A DNA stretch of 64,000 bases from SZUA-442 sp963753185 (GCA_963753185.1 CAVWBO010000007.1:1736001-1800000), one strand, 5' to 3'; counted from the first letter of the stretch, positions 32,804-41,111 are shown. A program made the numbers and translations. The notes: generated by a model not told the origin, from the letters alone.

Positions 32804-33207
32804 GAAAGGTTGACCACCCGGAAGGCGATTCGTGCGAGTTCCGCGTCGTTCAGCGAAATGATGAAGGCGTAACCCTTGGCTTCGGGGAACGTGACGTTGT
32901 GGAAGGGGCTCACGATCGGGACGATGCTCGATGACCCCGGCGGCAGATTCGGAGGAGCACCGACGCGCAGCTTCCCCTTTGCCTCGACACCCATGCTCTT
33001 GCCGTCCTCGTCGACGAGCCTGATCATCAGCTCCAGGTCCCTCTGGCGTTCGTCTGGCTCCACCTCTGCCACCATGGCGAGGGTCAGGGATCGGTGCACG
33101 GCGGGCACCGAGCGAACGGTGATCGTATCGAAGCCTCCTCCGAGGACGAAGAGCTTTCCGCTCTGGACCTGGGCTGCGTCCGACAGCATCGCCGATGTCA
33201 ACCTCAT
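32800..33207 (-). CDS. DUF6941 family protein
   Basis: 135-residue protein with the pattern LSDAAQVQSGKLFVLGGGFDTI at its start and a beta-sandwich-like remainder (VDEDGKSMGVEAKGKLRVG, FPEAKGYAFIISLND). This matches a conserved actinobacterial family of unknown role. It is coupled at both ends by ATGA/GTGA overlaps to the VOC gene before it and the phosphatidyltransferase after it. Confidence 0.75.
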   Translation of the reverse strand: MRLTSAMLSDAAQVQSGKLFVLGGGFDTITVRSVPAVHRSLTLAMVAEVEPDERQRDLELMIRLVDEDGKSMGVEAKGKLRVGAPPNLPPGSSSIVPIVSPFHNVTFPEAKGYAFIISLNDAELARIAFRVVNLS

Positions 33208-33539
33208 GTTGTGCCTCCGGATTCGAAGTTGTACGTGCGACCGTCAGGATCCGCGATGGTCACCATCCGTGTCCCCCAGTGCGTGTCGGTGATCGGTGCG
33301 CCGGCCAGGTCCGCCAGCCGTTCGAGGTCGTCGACCGCCACGAACACCGAGTCGGTGGCCTCTTCGCCCCGCGGGATCTCGGCGATGACGATCGCCGTTG
33401 CACCGGCGGTCATTCGCCCGGCGCGATGGGGCGCGGATCCCCATCTCTCCGCGAATGTGAACCCGAGGCCCTCCCACAAGGAGACGGTCGCTTCCCAATG
33501 GGCGGTTTCCCGGTAGAGGTGGTCGAGATCCATCTTCAC
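33204..33539 (-). CDS. VOC superfamily (glyoxalase-like) protein
   Basis: 111-residue protein built of two beta-alpha-beta-beta-beta units typical of the vicinal oxygen chelate fold (DHLYRETAHWEATVSLWEGLGFTF at 5-28, then the late VTIADPDGRTYNFE). Metal ligands cannot be assigned with confidence, so it may be an enzyme or a binding protein. GTG start with TATCGT 7 bases upstream; first gene of a three-gene operon. Confidence 0.8.
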   Translation of the reverse strand: MKMDLDHLYRETAHWEATVSLWEGLGFTFAERWGSAPHRAGRMTAGATAIVIAEIPRGEEATDSVFVAVDDLERLADLAGAPITDTHWGTRMVTIADPDGRTYNFESGGTT

Positions 33540-33546
33540 GGCACCG

Positions 33547-33552
33547 ACGATA
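33547..33552 (-). promoter_or_regulatory. Putative -10 element, leaderless VOC-operon mRNA
   Basis: Minus-strand TATCGT ends 7 bases before the GTG at 33539. Confidence 0.5.
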
Positions 33553-33593
33553 GTGAACCGTACGTCCGTCGGAGGAAGCCCGAGGTGCCGGCG

Positions 33594-34973
33594 TCAACCG
33601 ACGGGTCGGAATCGCGCCTGGAAGAACCGGAGCTCCTCGGGCTCGTAGGTGAACTCGAGGCCCTTGACCGCCTCGCGCTGCTCGTAGACCTCGATGACGG
33701 ACTCCGCGACCACATCCATGTGGGATTGCGTGTACACCCTCCGCGGGATCGTGAGCCTCACGAGCTCGAGCCTGGGTCGTCGGTTCTCGCCCGTCTCGGG
33801 ATCGCGTCCGGAGGAGACGATGCCGCGCTCCATGCCGCGGACTCCCGAGTCCACGTAGATCGCCGCGGCGAGTGCCTGGGCCGGGAAGTGCTCCTGGGGA
33901 AGGTGGTCGAGGATCGAGCCGGCGTCCAGGAACACGGCATGGCCCCCGATCGGGGTGACGATCGGGACACCGTACTTGTAGAGCCGATTCCCGAGGTACT
34001 CGACCTGACCGACGCGTGCGCGCACGTGGTCGTCGGTCCTCACCATCTCCCTGATGCCCTCCGCCAGGGCCTCCATGTCGCGGCCTGCCATGCCCCCGTA
34101 GGTGTGGAGGCCTTCGAACGCGACCAGCATCGCGCGTGCCCTTCGGGCGAGTTCCGGGTCCCTCACAGCGAGGAACCCCCCGATGTTGACGAGGTTGTCC
34201 TTCTTCGAGGAGACGGTTGCGCCGTCGGAGTAGCTCGTGATCTCGAGCAGGATCTCCGCGATCGATCGATCCTCGTAGCCTGCCTCGCGTTGCTGGATGA
34301 AGTAGGCGTTCTCGAGGGCCCTGGTCGCATCGAGCATGACCGGGATGCCGAGGCCGGAGCAGAACTGGTACACCTCGGCGATGTTCGCCATCGAGGCTGG
34401 CTGTCCACCCGCCATGTTCACGTTGGTCTCGAACGAGACATAGGGGACCCGATCGACGCCGTATTCGTCGACGACTGCGCGCAGCTTCGAGAGGTCGATG
34501 TTCCCCTTGAACGGGTGCATCGAGGCAGGGTCGTGGGCCTCGTCGATGATCACGTCGACGAATCGCCCTCCTGCGTGCTCCTGGTGGTACCGCGTCGTCG
34601 TGAAGTACATGTTGCCCGGTACGACGTCGCCCTCCTTGATCAGCAGCTGGCTCAGGATGTGTTCTGCGCCGCGGCCCTGATGGGTCGGGATCAGTTCCTC
34701 GTAGCCATACACCTCGTGGACGGCATCGACCAGCTTGTAGAACGAACGTGCTCCCGCATACGACTCGTCTCCGAGCATGAGTGCCGACCACTGCCTGTCC
34801 GACATCGCACTCGTGCCGGAGTCCGTGAGCAGGTCGAGGTAGACGTCGTCGCTTCGCAGGAGGAACGTGTTGTAGCCGGCGTCGGCGATCGCAGACTCAC
34901 GCTGCTCGCGAGTCGTCATCGAGAGGGGCTCGACCATCTTGATCTTCCAGGGTTCGGCCCAGCTGCGGGTCAT
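33594..34973 (-). CDS. tpl: Tyrosine phenol-lyase (beta-tyrosinase)
   Basis: 459-residue PLP enzyme converting L-tyrosine to phenol, pyruvate and ammonia. It follows the Citrobacter enzyme almost throughout: AGYNTFLLRSDDVYLDLLTDSGT, PTHQGRGAEHILSQL, GNMYFTTTRYHQE, and the PLP lysine in SSKKDNLVNIGG. The specificity segment reads GVRGMERGI, keeping the Met and Arg that mark tyrosine phenol-lyase where tryptophanase has other residues, and the C-terminal LRFFQARF retains the pocket phenylalanines. It overlaps the upstream PLP enzyme gene by ATGA, so both are co-expressed. Confidence 0.9.
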   Translation of the reverse strand: MTRSWAEPWKIKMVEPLSMTTREQRESAIADAGYNTFLLRSDDVYLDLLTDSGTSAMSDRQWSALMLGDESYAGARSFYKLVDAVHEVYGYEELIPTHQGRGAEHILSQLLIKEGDVVPGNMYFTTTRYHQEHAGGRFVDVIIDEAHDPASMHPFKGNIDLSKLRAVVDEYGVDRVPYVSFETNVNMAGGQPASMANIAEVYQFCSGLGIPVMLDATRALENAYFIQQREAGYEDRSIAEILLEITSYSDGATVSSKKDNLVNIGGFLAVRDPELARRARAMLVAFEGLHTYGGMAGRDMEALAEGIREMVRTDDHVRARVGQVEYLGNRLYKYGVPIVTPIGGHAVFLDAGSILDHLPQEHFPAQALAAAIYVDSGVRGMERGIVSSGRDPETGENRRPRLELVRLTIPRRVYTQSHMDVVAESVIEVYEQREAVKGLEFTYEPEELRFFQARFRPVG

Positions 34974-36253
34974 CTGCGGTCCTTTCGGTCATCCATCTTG
35001 GTGAGGGCGTTGCTGAGGTCACAGATGAGGTCGTCGGGATCCTCGACTCCCACCGACAGCCGGATCAGCGATTCGTCGATGCCGAGCTTCGCCCGGTGCT
35101 CGGGGTCGACCCCGGCATGTGTCATCGTGGCCGGATGCTCGATGAGGCTCTCGGTGCTCCCGAGGCTCACGGCGAGGTGGATCAGCTCCAGCGCGTCGAG
35201 GAATGCGAACGCTCCTTCTTCGTCGGTATCGAGCCAGAACGAGATCATCGATCCGGGACCCTGGCACTGATCCTTGTAGATGGCAGCGGCCTCACTGGCT
35301 GCCTCGAGCATCCCGAGGCAGCCAACCCTCCGCACCCGTGGATGGTCGGCGAGGAAGCGGGCGACGAGTGCGGCATTCTCCGACTGCCTGCGCATCCTTA
35401 TGGCCAGGGTTTCGAGGCTCCTCATGAGGAGCCAACCGGTGTGTGGCGAGGCCATCGTGCCGAGGATCGTCCGGGTCTCGGCCACCGCTCGCATGAGTTC
35501 GCGTGAGCCGAGGGCAGCTCCGGCGATGAGGTCGGAGTGCCCTCCGATGAACTTGGTCGCCGAATACAGCACGATGTCGGCGCCGTGGTTCAGGGGGTGC
35601 TGCCAGAGCGGCCCGAGGAAGGTGTTGTCGACCGCGACCGGCACCGATCGATCGTCGGAGGAGACCATGTCGGCGAGCCTGCGTGCCTCACGGATTGAGA
35701 AGAGGTCGTTGGTCGGGTTGGCGGGTGTCTCGATCAGCACGAGGGCGACGGGACGGCCAGCAACGGCGGCGGCGACGTCAGAGACCGGTGCGTAGGGATG
35801 CCATGGAACGGTCGAGAAGCCCATGCGCGGGAGGATGTGCTCGAGGAGGTGGTCGGTTCCGCCGTAGACGGGCGTCGAGTGGACCACGACGGACCCCGGC
35901 TGGAGGAAGGTCAGGATCGTGGTCGCAATGGCTGCCATGCCGGAGGCGAACACGAGGCCCGCCTCCGCGCCGTCCCAGAGGGTGAGCCGTTTCTCCAGGA
36001 TCTCGAGGTCGGGGTTGTTGAGGCGGCTGTAGATCAGGCCGGGTTCCTCGTCCTCGCCGGGTTCATCGAGGCCGTATGCGAGCTCGAAATACCGTTTGCC
36101 CTCCGCAGCGGATGCGAACGTGAACGTCGACGTCTGGAAGATCGGGCTCTTGAGCGCACCCTCGGACCACTCGGGGTGGTAGCCGTAGCCCATCATGAGG
36201 CTCTCGGGCGACAGCTCCTTGTCCCCTATCGAATGGGTGTACTCACTGGCCAT
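34970..36253 (-). CDS. Cys/Met-metabolism PLP enzyme, cystathionine gamma-synthase family
   Basis: 427-residue PLP enzyme. The cofactor lysine is in LYSATKFIGGHSD, phosphate-binding residues in YSRLNNP and FASGMAAI, and SLGSTESLIEHPATMTH is the family end. An insert (ELAYGLDEPGEDEEPG) before YSRLNNP distinguishes this subgroup. At the position where methionine gamma-lyase has a key cysteine (YGCT) the sequence is VYGGT, so methionine lyase activity should not be assumed. ATG at 36253 follows GAGGAG by 8 bases. Operon with tpl, divergent from an Lrp regulator. Confidence 0.86.
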   Translation of the reverse strand: MASEYTHSIGDKELSPESLMMGYGYHPEWSEGALKSPIFQTSTFTFASAAEGKRYFELAYGLDEPGEDEEPGLIYSRLNNPDLEILEKRLTLWDGAEAGLVFASGMAAIATTILTFLQPGSVVVHSTPVYGGTDHLLEHILPRMGFSTVPWHPYAPVSDVAAAVAGRPVALVLIETPANPTNDLFSIREARRLADMVSSDDRSVPVAVDNTFLGPLWQHPLNHGADIVLYSATKFIGGHSDLIAGAALGSRELMRAVAETRTILGTMASPHTGWLLMRSLETLAIRMRRQSENAALVARFLADHPRVRRVGCLGMLEAASEAAAIYKDQCQGPGSMISFWLDTDEEGAFAFLDALELIHLAVSLGSTESLIEHPATMTHAGVDPEHRAKLGIDESLIRLSVGVEDPDDLICDLSNALTKMDDRKDRR

Positions 36254-36293
36254 CAGGCATCTCCTCGGCAGGGTGCTCCACCTCGACACGAAC

Positions 36294-36318
36294 AATGAAC
36301 GTCATTCTCCCCTAGTAT
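36294..36318. promoter_or_regulatory. Candidate Lrp operator and overlapping promoter
   Basis: AATGA-ACG-TCATT (36294-36306) is a 13-bp palindrome in the gap between divergent genes. TAGTAT at 36313-36318 is -10-like for the Lrp gene, so the palindrome would lie between its -10 and -35. Autoregulation and control of the tpl operon are inferred. Confidence 0.4.
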
Positions 36319-36366
36319 CGGATGATTGCCCTAGGCGGTACCACCGCAGCGAAGGAGATTCGCGGA

Positions 36367-36846
36367 ATGGGACCCTCCACCGAACTTGATGCGACCGACC
36401 GGCGCATCATCGAGCTCCTGCAGAAGGACGGACGCCACTCCAACAAGGCACTCGCCGCGGCCGTGGGGATTGCGCCATCGACCTGCTCGGAGCGGGTGCA
36501 GCGCCTCCGAGAGTCTGGAGTCTTCCGCGGCTTCCACGCCGACGTCGATCCGGCTGCACTGGGTGTCGGGCTGCAGGCGCTCGTGACGGTGCGGCTCCGC
36601 CGCCATGCAGAGGAACTGGTGGAGAGCTTCTGGGACCACATCGATGCCATGGACGAGGTCACTGCGGCGTATCACCTCTCCGGTGGGAACGACTTCCTGT
36701 GCCACGTCGTCGTCAGGGACTCTGAGCACCTCAGGCGGGTCGCCGTGAGTGGGTTCACATCGTTGCCGGAGGTGTCGCGCATCGAGACCTCGATCATCTT
36801 CGATCATCGGTCCAAGAAGGCTCTTCCCGACATCTCAGAATCCTGA
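36367..36846 (+). CDS. Lrp/AsnC family transcriptional regulator
   Basis: 159-residue regulator. The N-terminal HTH LDATDRRIIELLQKDGRHSNKALAAAVGIAPSTCSERVQRLRESGV lies at about 7-52, and the RAM effector domain follows (HADVDPAALGVGLQALVTVRLR, YHLSGGNDFLCHVVVRD, LPEVSRIETSIIFD). ATG at 36367 is set by AAGGAG 9 bases upstream; an ATG at 36322 would add a non-family leader. Its divergent placement suggests it senses an amino acid to control the tyrosine phenol-lyase operon. Confidence 0.9.
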   Translation: MGPSTELDATDRRIIELLQKDGRHSNKALAAAVGIAPSTCSERVQRLRESGVFRGFHADVDPAALGVGLQALVTVRLRRHAEELVESFWDHIDAMDEVTAAYHLSGGNDFLCHVVVRDSEHLRRVAVSGFTSLPEVSRIETSIIFDHRSKKALPDISES

Positions 36847-36910
36847 AACCCTGGGCATGGCCGTCTTCGGGTAGCCTCCAACCGACCGTACGAGTCGATG
36901 GAGGGCATGG

Positions 36911-37510
36911 ATGGAGTTTCGTGATGTCGTCGGGCGCCGACGAAGCGTCAGGGCGTATCGGAGTGACCTTCCACCGGGAGGACTCCTCCGGGAACTCGTC
37001 GATATCGCTCGTCGGGCACCGACGGCCGGCTTCGCCCAAGGTGTCGACTTCGTCGTGCTGGAAGATCCAGCGACCGTGGCGGAGTTCTATCGGATCACCG
37101 ATCCGCCGGGGGTCGAGATACCCGAGCCGCTCTCGACGAGCCGCCCGCCGGTGGTCGTCCTCGTCATGTCGGACCCGCTTCGGTACCGGGATCGCTACTC
37201 CGAGGATGACAAGAAGGCATTCGGTCTCGACGACCTGAGTAGGTGGTCCGTTCCGTTCTGGGACGTCGATGCCGCGATGGCGGCGATGCAGTTGCAGCTG
37301 GCCGCGGTCGACGCCGGCCTCGATACCTGGTTCTTCGGCATCTCGCACGGGGAGGGCGAACTCCGTGCCCTCCTTCGCGTGCCCGATGACCGTTCGCTCG
37401 TGGGCGTCGTTGGTCTCGGCTACCGGACCGAGGACGAGCGGCCGTTCGGATCGGGCACGAAGCGCCCGCGGCGCCCCCTCTCCGAACAGTTCCACCTGAA
37501 CGGCTGGTGA
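36911..37510 (+). CDS. Nitroreductase family protein
   Basis: 199-residue FMN oxidoreductase of the nitroreductase superfamily: FRDVVGRRRSVRAYR near the start binds FMN phosphate, and AMAAMQLQLAAVDAGLDTWFFGI and VVGLGYRTEDERPFG complete the fold. The middle region lacks the deiodinase-type lid seen in the gene at 3.2-3.9 kb. ATG preceded by GGAGGG. Substrate unknown. Convergent with the DM13 gene. Confidence 0.83.
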   Translation: MEFRDVVGRRRSVRAYRSDLPPGGLLRELVDIARRAPTAGFAQGVDFVVLEDPATVAEFYRITDPPGVEIPEPLSTSRPPVVVLVMSDPLRYRDRYSEDDKKAFGLDDLSRWSVPFWDVDAAMAAMQLQLAAVDAGLDTWFFGISHGEGELRALLRVPDDRSLVGVVGLGYRTEDERPFGSGTKRPRRPLSEQFHLNGW

Positions 37511-37518
37511 GACGGTCC

Positions 37519-38097
37519 TCAGGCCAGGGACGCGCCTGCGAACGGGGTCGAGAACCTCAGGCACCAGATCAGGACGAAGCGGTGGATCTGAGGGTCGTAC
37601 TCCGCAGGAAGCGCATAGTTCTGGCCACCGATGTTGCCCTTGATCTTGCCGAGGTCGAGGTAGGCGCCGGGATCGCCCCCATCGTATTCGTCCCCTTCGA
37701 GCAGCCACACGAACAGGTCGGGGCCGTTCTGGATGTCCGTGTCGTCCTCGAATCGGAGAACGAACTCCCCGTCGAGCTCATAGACGCCCGCTGTTCCCTG
37801 TGCGGTGTGGCCGATACCGAAGAACGAACCAACGCTGATCACCGTGGGTCCCGCGGGAGCGGTCGACGTCGTTTCGGGAACGCTCGTCGTCGTCGTGGAT
37901 GCTGCGGGTTGGTCGGTGGTCGGCGTCGTCGTTGTCGTGGTGGGGTCCGGTGCGGTCGTCGTGAATGCCTGGTCGAGTGATTCGTCGACGACATCGTCGA
38001 CGAACAGCTTGTCCGGCCGGAATGCGAGGAATGCGAGGAGGAGGGCGGCGAAGCCGACCCCGCCGATGAGCCACTTGTATCTCCTCAGGAACTCCAT
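37519..38097 (-). CDS. Membrane-anchored DM13 domain protein
   Basis: 192-residue protein: N-terminal membrane helix at 10-26, acidic stretch, a Thr/Pro linker at about 44-82 almost wholly of T, P, S and A, then a DM13 domain (GSFFGIGHTAQGTAGVYELDG, FEDDTDIQNGPDLFVWL) ending with the conserved cysteine in WCLRFSTPFAGASL. DM13 domains are proposed redox or electron-transfer modules; here it would be displayed outside the membrane on a flexible stalk. ATG at 38097 follows GGGGAGAG; the longer frame upstream is not family sequence. Confidence 0.83.
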   Translation of the reverse strand: MEFLRRYKWLIGGVGFAALLLAFLAFRPDKLFVDDVVDESLDQAFTTTAPDPTTTTTTPTTDQPAASTTTTSVPETTSTAPAGPTVISVGSFFGIGHTAQGTAGVYELDGEFVLRFEDDTDIQNGPDLFVWLLEGDEYDGGDPGAYLDLGKIKGNIGGQNYALPAEYDPQIHRFVLIWCLRFSTPFAGASLA

Positions 38098-38297
38098 GGT
38101 TGATCTCTCCCCTGCCGTTCGAGACGGTCCGTTCGTGGTCGTGAACCGCCGTCGGGTGCAACGCCTACCTGTTGAACGCAAGTGATAGTGGTGCCCATCC
38201 CGTTCGGCAGGTCGGTTCCGCGATTGTTCACAATCGATTGCCCGACACATCCGACGCACGACCGGCGCGAAGCGAAGCGTGTCATGCCCAGCCCATA

Positions 38298-38327
38298 GGA
38301 TGAGATGACCCCGGATGAGATGACCCC
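38298..38327. repeat. Perfect tandem 15-bp repeat
   Basis: GGATGAGATGACCCC occurs twice head to tail (38298-38312 and 38313-38327) in the 292-base gap between the DM13 gene and the small membrane gene. Nothing else is recognised in that gap. Confidence 0.75.
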
Positions 38328-38389
38328 GACGGCGACTATCGCTGGGTCAGTCCCCTGGACCACGTCCACAGAACCACCGGCCGATCGCC

Positions 38390-38578
38390 CTAGCGATGCT
38401 TCAGACTCGATCGGATGAGGATGATGCCGCCGATGACGGTGATGACCCCCGCCCACAGCCACAGGCGGCTGCCCGTCATGAAGCTCTGGGGCGCGAACGT
38501 GGAGTCGAGGCCTTGCAGGATCCATACGGATCCGACCAGCAAGAGCAGGAAGCCTGCGATGAGCCCGAAGACCTTCAT
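38390..38578 (-). CDS. Small membrane protein (62 aa)
   Basis: 62-residue protein with two helices, about 4-23 and 40-56, separated by QGLDSTFAPQSFMTGS. The pattern VGSVWILQGL ... SFMTG is widespread in small bacterial membrane proteins of unknown role. ATG at 38578 is supported by TACCCT 6 bases upstream and by the helix beginning directly after the start; the open frame upstream is unrelated. Confidence 0.72.
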   Translation of the reverse strand: MKVFGLIAGFLLLLVGSVWILQGLDSTFAPQSFMTGSRLWLWAGVITVIGGIILIRSSLKHR

Positions 38579-38584
38579 GGCGCA

Positions 38585-38590
38585 AGGGTA
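38585..38590 (-). promoter_or_regulatory. Putative -10 element, leaderless small membrane protein mRNA
   Basis: Minus-strand TACCCT ends 6 bases before the ATG at 38578. Confidence 0.45.
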
Positions 38591-38631
38591 GACCGCCGAG
38601 CGGCGCCTCTCGGACAACGAAACCCGTAGGA

Positions 38632-39060
38632 CTATCGAGACCAGCGGACTCGCGATGCAACCAGACCGGTGATCAGGAATCCGACAATGACACAGGACGC
38701 CGCGGTCGGAAAGATGTCGAGGGGCGACCAGGGCAACCACCGATCGCCGAGCGCGGGTAGCCACCCGAACGACACGTACACCCACCAGGTGAGAACCATC
38801 GCGAGTGGAAGCGCCACGACCACGAGCGTTGCAGGTCCGTGGGCGCGCGTAACTCCGGTAGCAGCCGCCCTCGAGGCGAGGCTGAACGCTGCGCCGACGG
38901 CCATCATCGTCACGAGCCAACCCGCGAGCCGCCAGGGTGGCCATTCGAACGTCGTTCCGAGGATTCTGCGTATGTCGCCGAGTTGTTCACCAGCCCACCA
39001 CAGCAACGCAAGTCCTGCGACCGGAAGGGCGATGACCATCACCCATCGCCGAGAACCCAT
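38632..39060 (-). CDS. Four-helix membrane protein of unknown function
   Basis: 142-residue protein with about four hydrophobic helices (7-25, 45-65, 76-97, 117-136) and no recognised family. Arg-rich ends (MGSRRW and VASRVRWSR) suggest both termini are cytoplasmic. ATG at 39060 follows GGGGAGGG by about 6 bases. It lies 207 bases downstream of the tRNA-Pro gene on the same strand and before the 62-residue membrane protein. Confidence 0.65.
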   Translation of the reverse strand: MGSRRWVMVIALPVAGLALLWWAGEQLGDIRRILGTTFEWPPWRLAGWLVTMMAVGAAFSLASRAAATGVTRAHGPATLVVVALPLAMVLTWWVYVSFGWLPALGDRWLPWSPLDIFPTAASCVIVGFLITGLVASRVRWSR

Positions 39061-39233
39061 GTGCGCCCTCCCCTTCCACCTGGCCGACACGCCACGCTAC
39101 CACCCCGCCCGTATCGGTACCTATGCCTCGCGACACGCCGCGTGAGCGTCGTGAGATGGCTCGGTACGCCCTGTGGTCATGAGATGCGACCGTGGCGGAA
39201 CGAACATCATCGATGGCCATGGGCTTCGAACCA

Positions 39234-39263
39234 GTGAAACCCCTGCTGCCGCAAGGGTTCCAC
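39234..39263 (-). terminator. Hairpin downstream of tRNA-Pro
   Basis: On the minus strand GTGGAACCC, a 12-base loop, then GGGTTTCAC form a 9-bp stem with one G-U pair, starting 4 bases after the mature tRNA end. There is no T run. It may end or process the tRNA transcript. Confidence 0.35.
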
Positions 39264-39267
39264 GTTG

Positions 39268-39341
39268 TCGGGCTGGCCGGATTTGAACCGGCGACCCCCG
39301 GTCCCCCAGACCGGTGCGCTGCCAGACTGCGCCACAGCCCG
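39268..39341 (-). tRNA. tRNA-Pro (GGG anticodon)
   Basis: 74-base cloverleaf on the minus strand: acceptor CGGGCTG/CAGCCCG, D arm GCGC/GCGC, anticodon stem CCGGT/ACCGG with loop CTGGGGG (anticodon GGG), a 5-base variable loop, T arm GCCGG/CCGGC around TTCAAAT, and discriminator A. The bases after the discriminator are CAA, so the CCA end is not encoded and must be added. The gene lies between the small protein gene at 39394 and the membrane protein gene at 39060. Confidence 0.95.
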
Positions 39342-39393
39342 CCGGACGGCAGGTTACCTGCCGGGTTCCGACTACCCGTCGGCTGCACTGCTG

Positions 39394-39591
39394 TCAATTG
39401 AACAGCTCGATCCCGAGTTCGATGAAGCGGAAGATCAGGTACAGGGCTCCTGCTGCGACGAGCAGGAGGAAACTCCACGGCCAGCCGGGGTCGACGTCAC
39501 CGTCCGACGGGGCTCCCACCGGTTCCGGATTCTCCGGGGACCCTCGACCGGAGGTGTCGGGTTCGTCGCTTGGACCCTCGCGGCCGGTCAT
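39394..39591 (-). CDS. Small single-helix membrane protein after carboxyltransferase
   Basis: 65-residue protein: a polar, Gly/Pro/Glu-rich N-terminal half (1-35) and one membrane helix at about 40-58 (WSFLLLVAAGALYLIFRF). ATG at 39591 overlaps the carboxyltransferase stop as ATGA, so it is translationally coupled. Small epsilon subunits follow beta subunits in actinobacterial acyl-CoA carboxylases, but those are soluble, so equivalence is doubtful. Confidence 0.65.
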   Translation of the reverse strand: MTGREGPSDEPDTSGRGSPENPEPVGAPSDGDVDPGWPWSFLLLVAAGALYLIFRFIELGIELFN

Positions 39592-41111
39592 ACGGGGGGT
39601 ACGCCGTGGCGACGGTCCGAGAACCGCCTGTCCTTCCCAACGGATGCGGCGTATCGCTTGATCAGCTCCCGTCGAAGGTGCTCGGGTGGTATGACAGCGT
39701 CCACGACTCCCTCGGACGCGAGGTGCATCAGGTCGACGTCCTCCTCGTACTCGGCTCGCTTTTCGGCGACGAAGGAGTCGCGATCCTCGCCCTCGAGGGC
39801 TTCGATCCTGTTGAAGTAGACCGCGTTGACGGCCGCTTCGGGGCCCATGACGGCGATCTCGGCTGTCGGGAGCGCAATGGTCGCCTCGGGGCGGAATCCG
39901 GGTCCCGAGAATGCGTAGAGGCCTGCTCCATACGCCTTGCGAACGATGACAGATATCCTCGGCACCGTGGCCTCCGCCATCGCGGTGAGCATCTTTGCAC
40001 CGTGCCTGATGATCCCCTGGGCCTCGACCTGGCTGCCGATCATGAATCCGGGAACGTCGGCGAGGAACAGCAAGGGGATGTTGAAGGCATCGCAGAGCCA
40101 CATGAAGCGTGCCGCCTTGTCGGCGGAGTCGACGAACAGGACACCTCCCAGGTGGGCGGGTTGGGACGCGACGATCCCGATCGGATGCCCGTCGAGTCTG
40201 GCGAAGCCCGTGATCAGCTCTCGCGCATATCGGTCCTTGATGGGGAAGAAACTATCGCCGTCGACGAGGCCACGAATGAAGTCGTGCATGTCGTAGACGT
40301 CCTTGGTGTCGGAGGGAATCACGGTCGCCATGTCGATGCCGTGATCGGAGTCCGCCGGTTCGTAGGCGATGGGATGGACCCGGTAGTTGTCCGCGACGTA
40401 TGAGAAGTACTCCTGTGCCCACACGATCGCATCCTCGTCCGATCCGACCATCGCGTCTCCGACTCCGGAAACCTCGCAGTGGACCCGCGCACCGCCCATC
40501 GCCTCGAGCGTGACGTCCTCCCCCACCACCATTTGCGCCATCCGTGGCGACCCGAGGTACATCGATGCGCGACCCTCGACCATGACGACCACGTCGCAGA
40601 ACGACGGGATGTATGCGCCACCCGCTGCCGATGGTCCGAAGAGGCAGCAGATCTGGGGCACGCGTCCAGAGAGCCTGATCTGGTTGTAGAAGATCCTTCC
40701 AGCACCCCTTCGGCCGGGAAACAACTCGACCTGGTCGGTGATGCGCGCGCCTGCCGAATCCACGAGGTAGAACACGGGGAGAAGCTCGTCGTACGCAGAT
40801 TCGAGGGCGCGGATCATCTTCTCGACGGTGATCCGACCCCACGAGCCGGCCTTTACGGTGGGATCATTTGCGATCACCATGACCGCCCGCCCGTCGATCC
40901 GGGCCCGTCCTGTCACCACCCCATCCGCCGCGAGGTCCTCGTCGTCGTTGCGGGCCAACAGGCCGTCCTCGATGAACGAGTCTGCGTCGACGAGGAGGCC
41001 GATGCGATCCCTGACGAAGAGCTTGCCCTGGGTCGCCAGCTTCTCGTGGTACTTCTGAGGTCCCCCCGAGCGGGCACGTTGTGAAGCGTCCTCGAATCGT
41101 TCCCTCGTCAA
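39588..41111 (-). CDS. Acyl-CoA carboxylase carboxyltransferase (beta) subunit
   Basis: 507-residue carboxyltransferase that moves CO2 from carboxybiotin to acetyl-, propionyl- or other acyl-CoA. Both crotonase-like halves are present: YLVDSAGARITDQVE and CLFGPSAAGGAYIPS in the N half, DVPGFMIGSQVEAQGI, KAYGAGLYAFSGPGFRPE and MGPEAAVNAVYF in the C half. The biotinylated alpha subunit is not in the window, so substrate stays open. The start codon is TTG at 41111, overlapping the der stop as TTGA. Confidence 0.88.
   Translation of the reverse strand: MTRERFEDASQRARSGGPQKYHEKLATQGKLFVRDRIGLLVDADSFIEDGLLARNDDEDLAADGVVTGRARIDGRAVMVIANDPTVKAGSWGRITVEKMIRALESAYDELLPVFYLVDSAGARITDQVELFPGRRGAGRIFYNQIRLSGRVPQICCLFGPSAAGGAYIPSFCDVVVMVEGRASMYLGSPRMAQMVVGEDVTLEAMGGARVHCEVSGVGDAMVGSDEDAIVWAQEYFSYVADNYRVHPIAYEPADSDHGIDMATVIPSDTKDVYDMHDFIRGLVDGDSFFPIKDRYARELITGFARLDGHPIGIVASQPAHLGGVLFVDSADKAARFMWLCDAFNIPLLFLADVPGFMIGSQVEAQGIIRHGAKMLTAMAEATVPRISVIVRKAYGAGLYAFSGPGFRPEATIALPTAEIAVMGPEAAVNAVYFNRIEALEGEDRDSFVAEKRAEYEEDVDLMHLASEGVVDAVIPPEHLRRELIKRYAASVGKDRRFSDRRHGVPPV

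Noticed and set aside
33195..35270. 691-codon open frame on the plus strand
   Set aside because: It lies antisense to the VOC, tyrosine phenol-lyase and PLP enzyme genes; long antisense frames are common in high-GC codon usage and the translation has no family features.
34970..36253. Methionine gamma-lyase
   Set aside because: The active-site cysteine position is glycine (VYGGT), so only the wider cystathionine-synthase family is claimed.
39268..39341. tRNA-Pro as an integration site
   Set aside because: Flanking genes are ordinary housekeeping or small membrane genes, and no duplicated tRNA end or integrase is adjacent.
39394..39591. Acyl-CoA carboxylase epsilon subunit
   Set aside because: Position fits, but the protein has a clear membrane helix, unlike soluble epsilon subunits.
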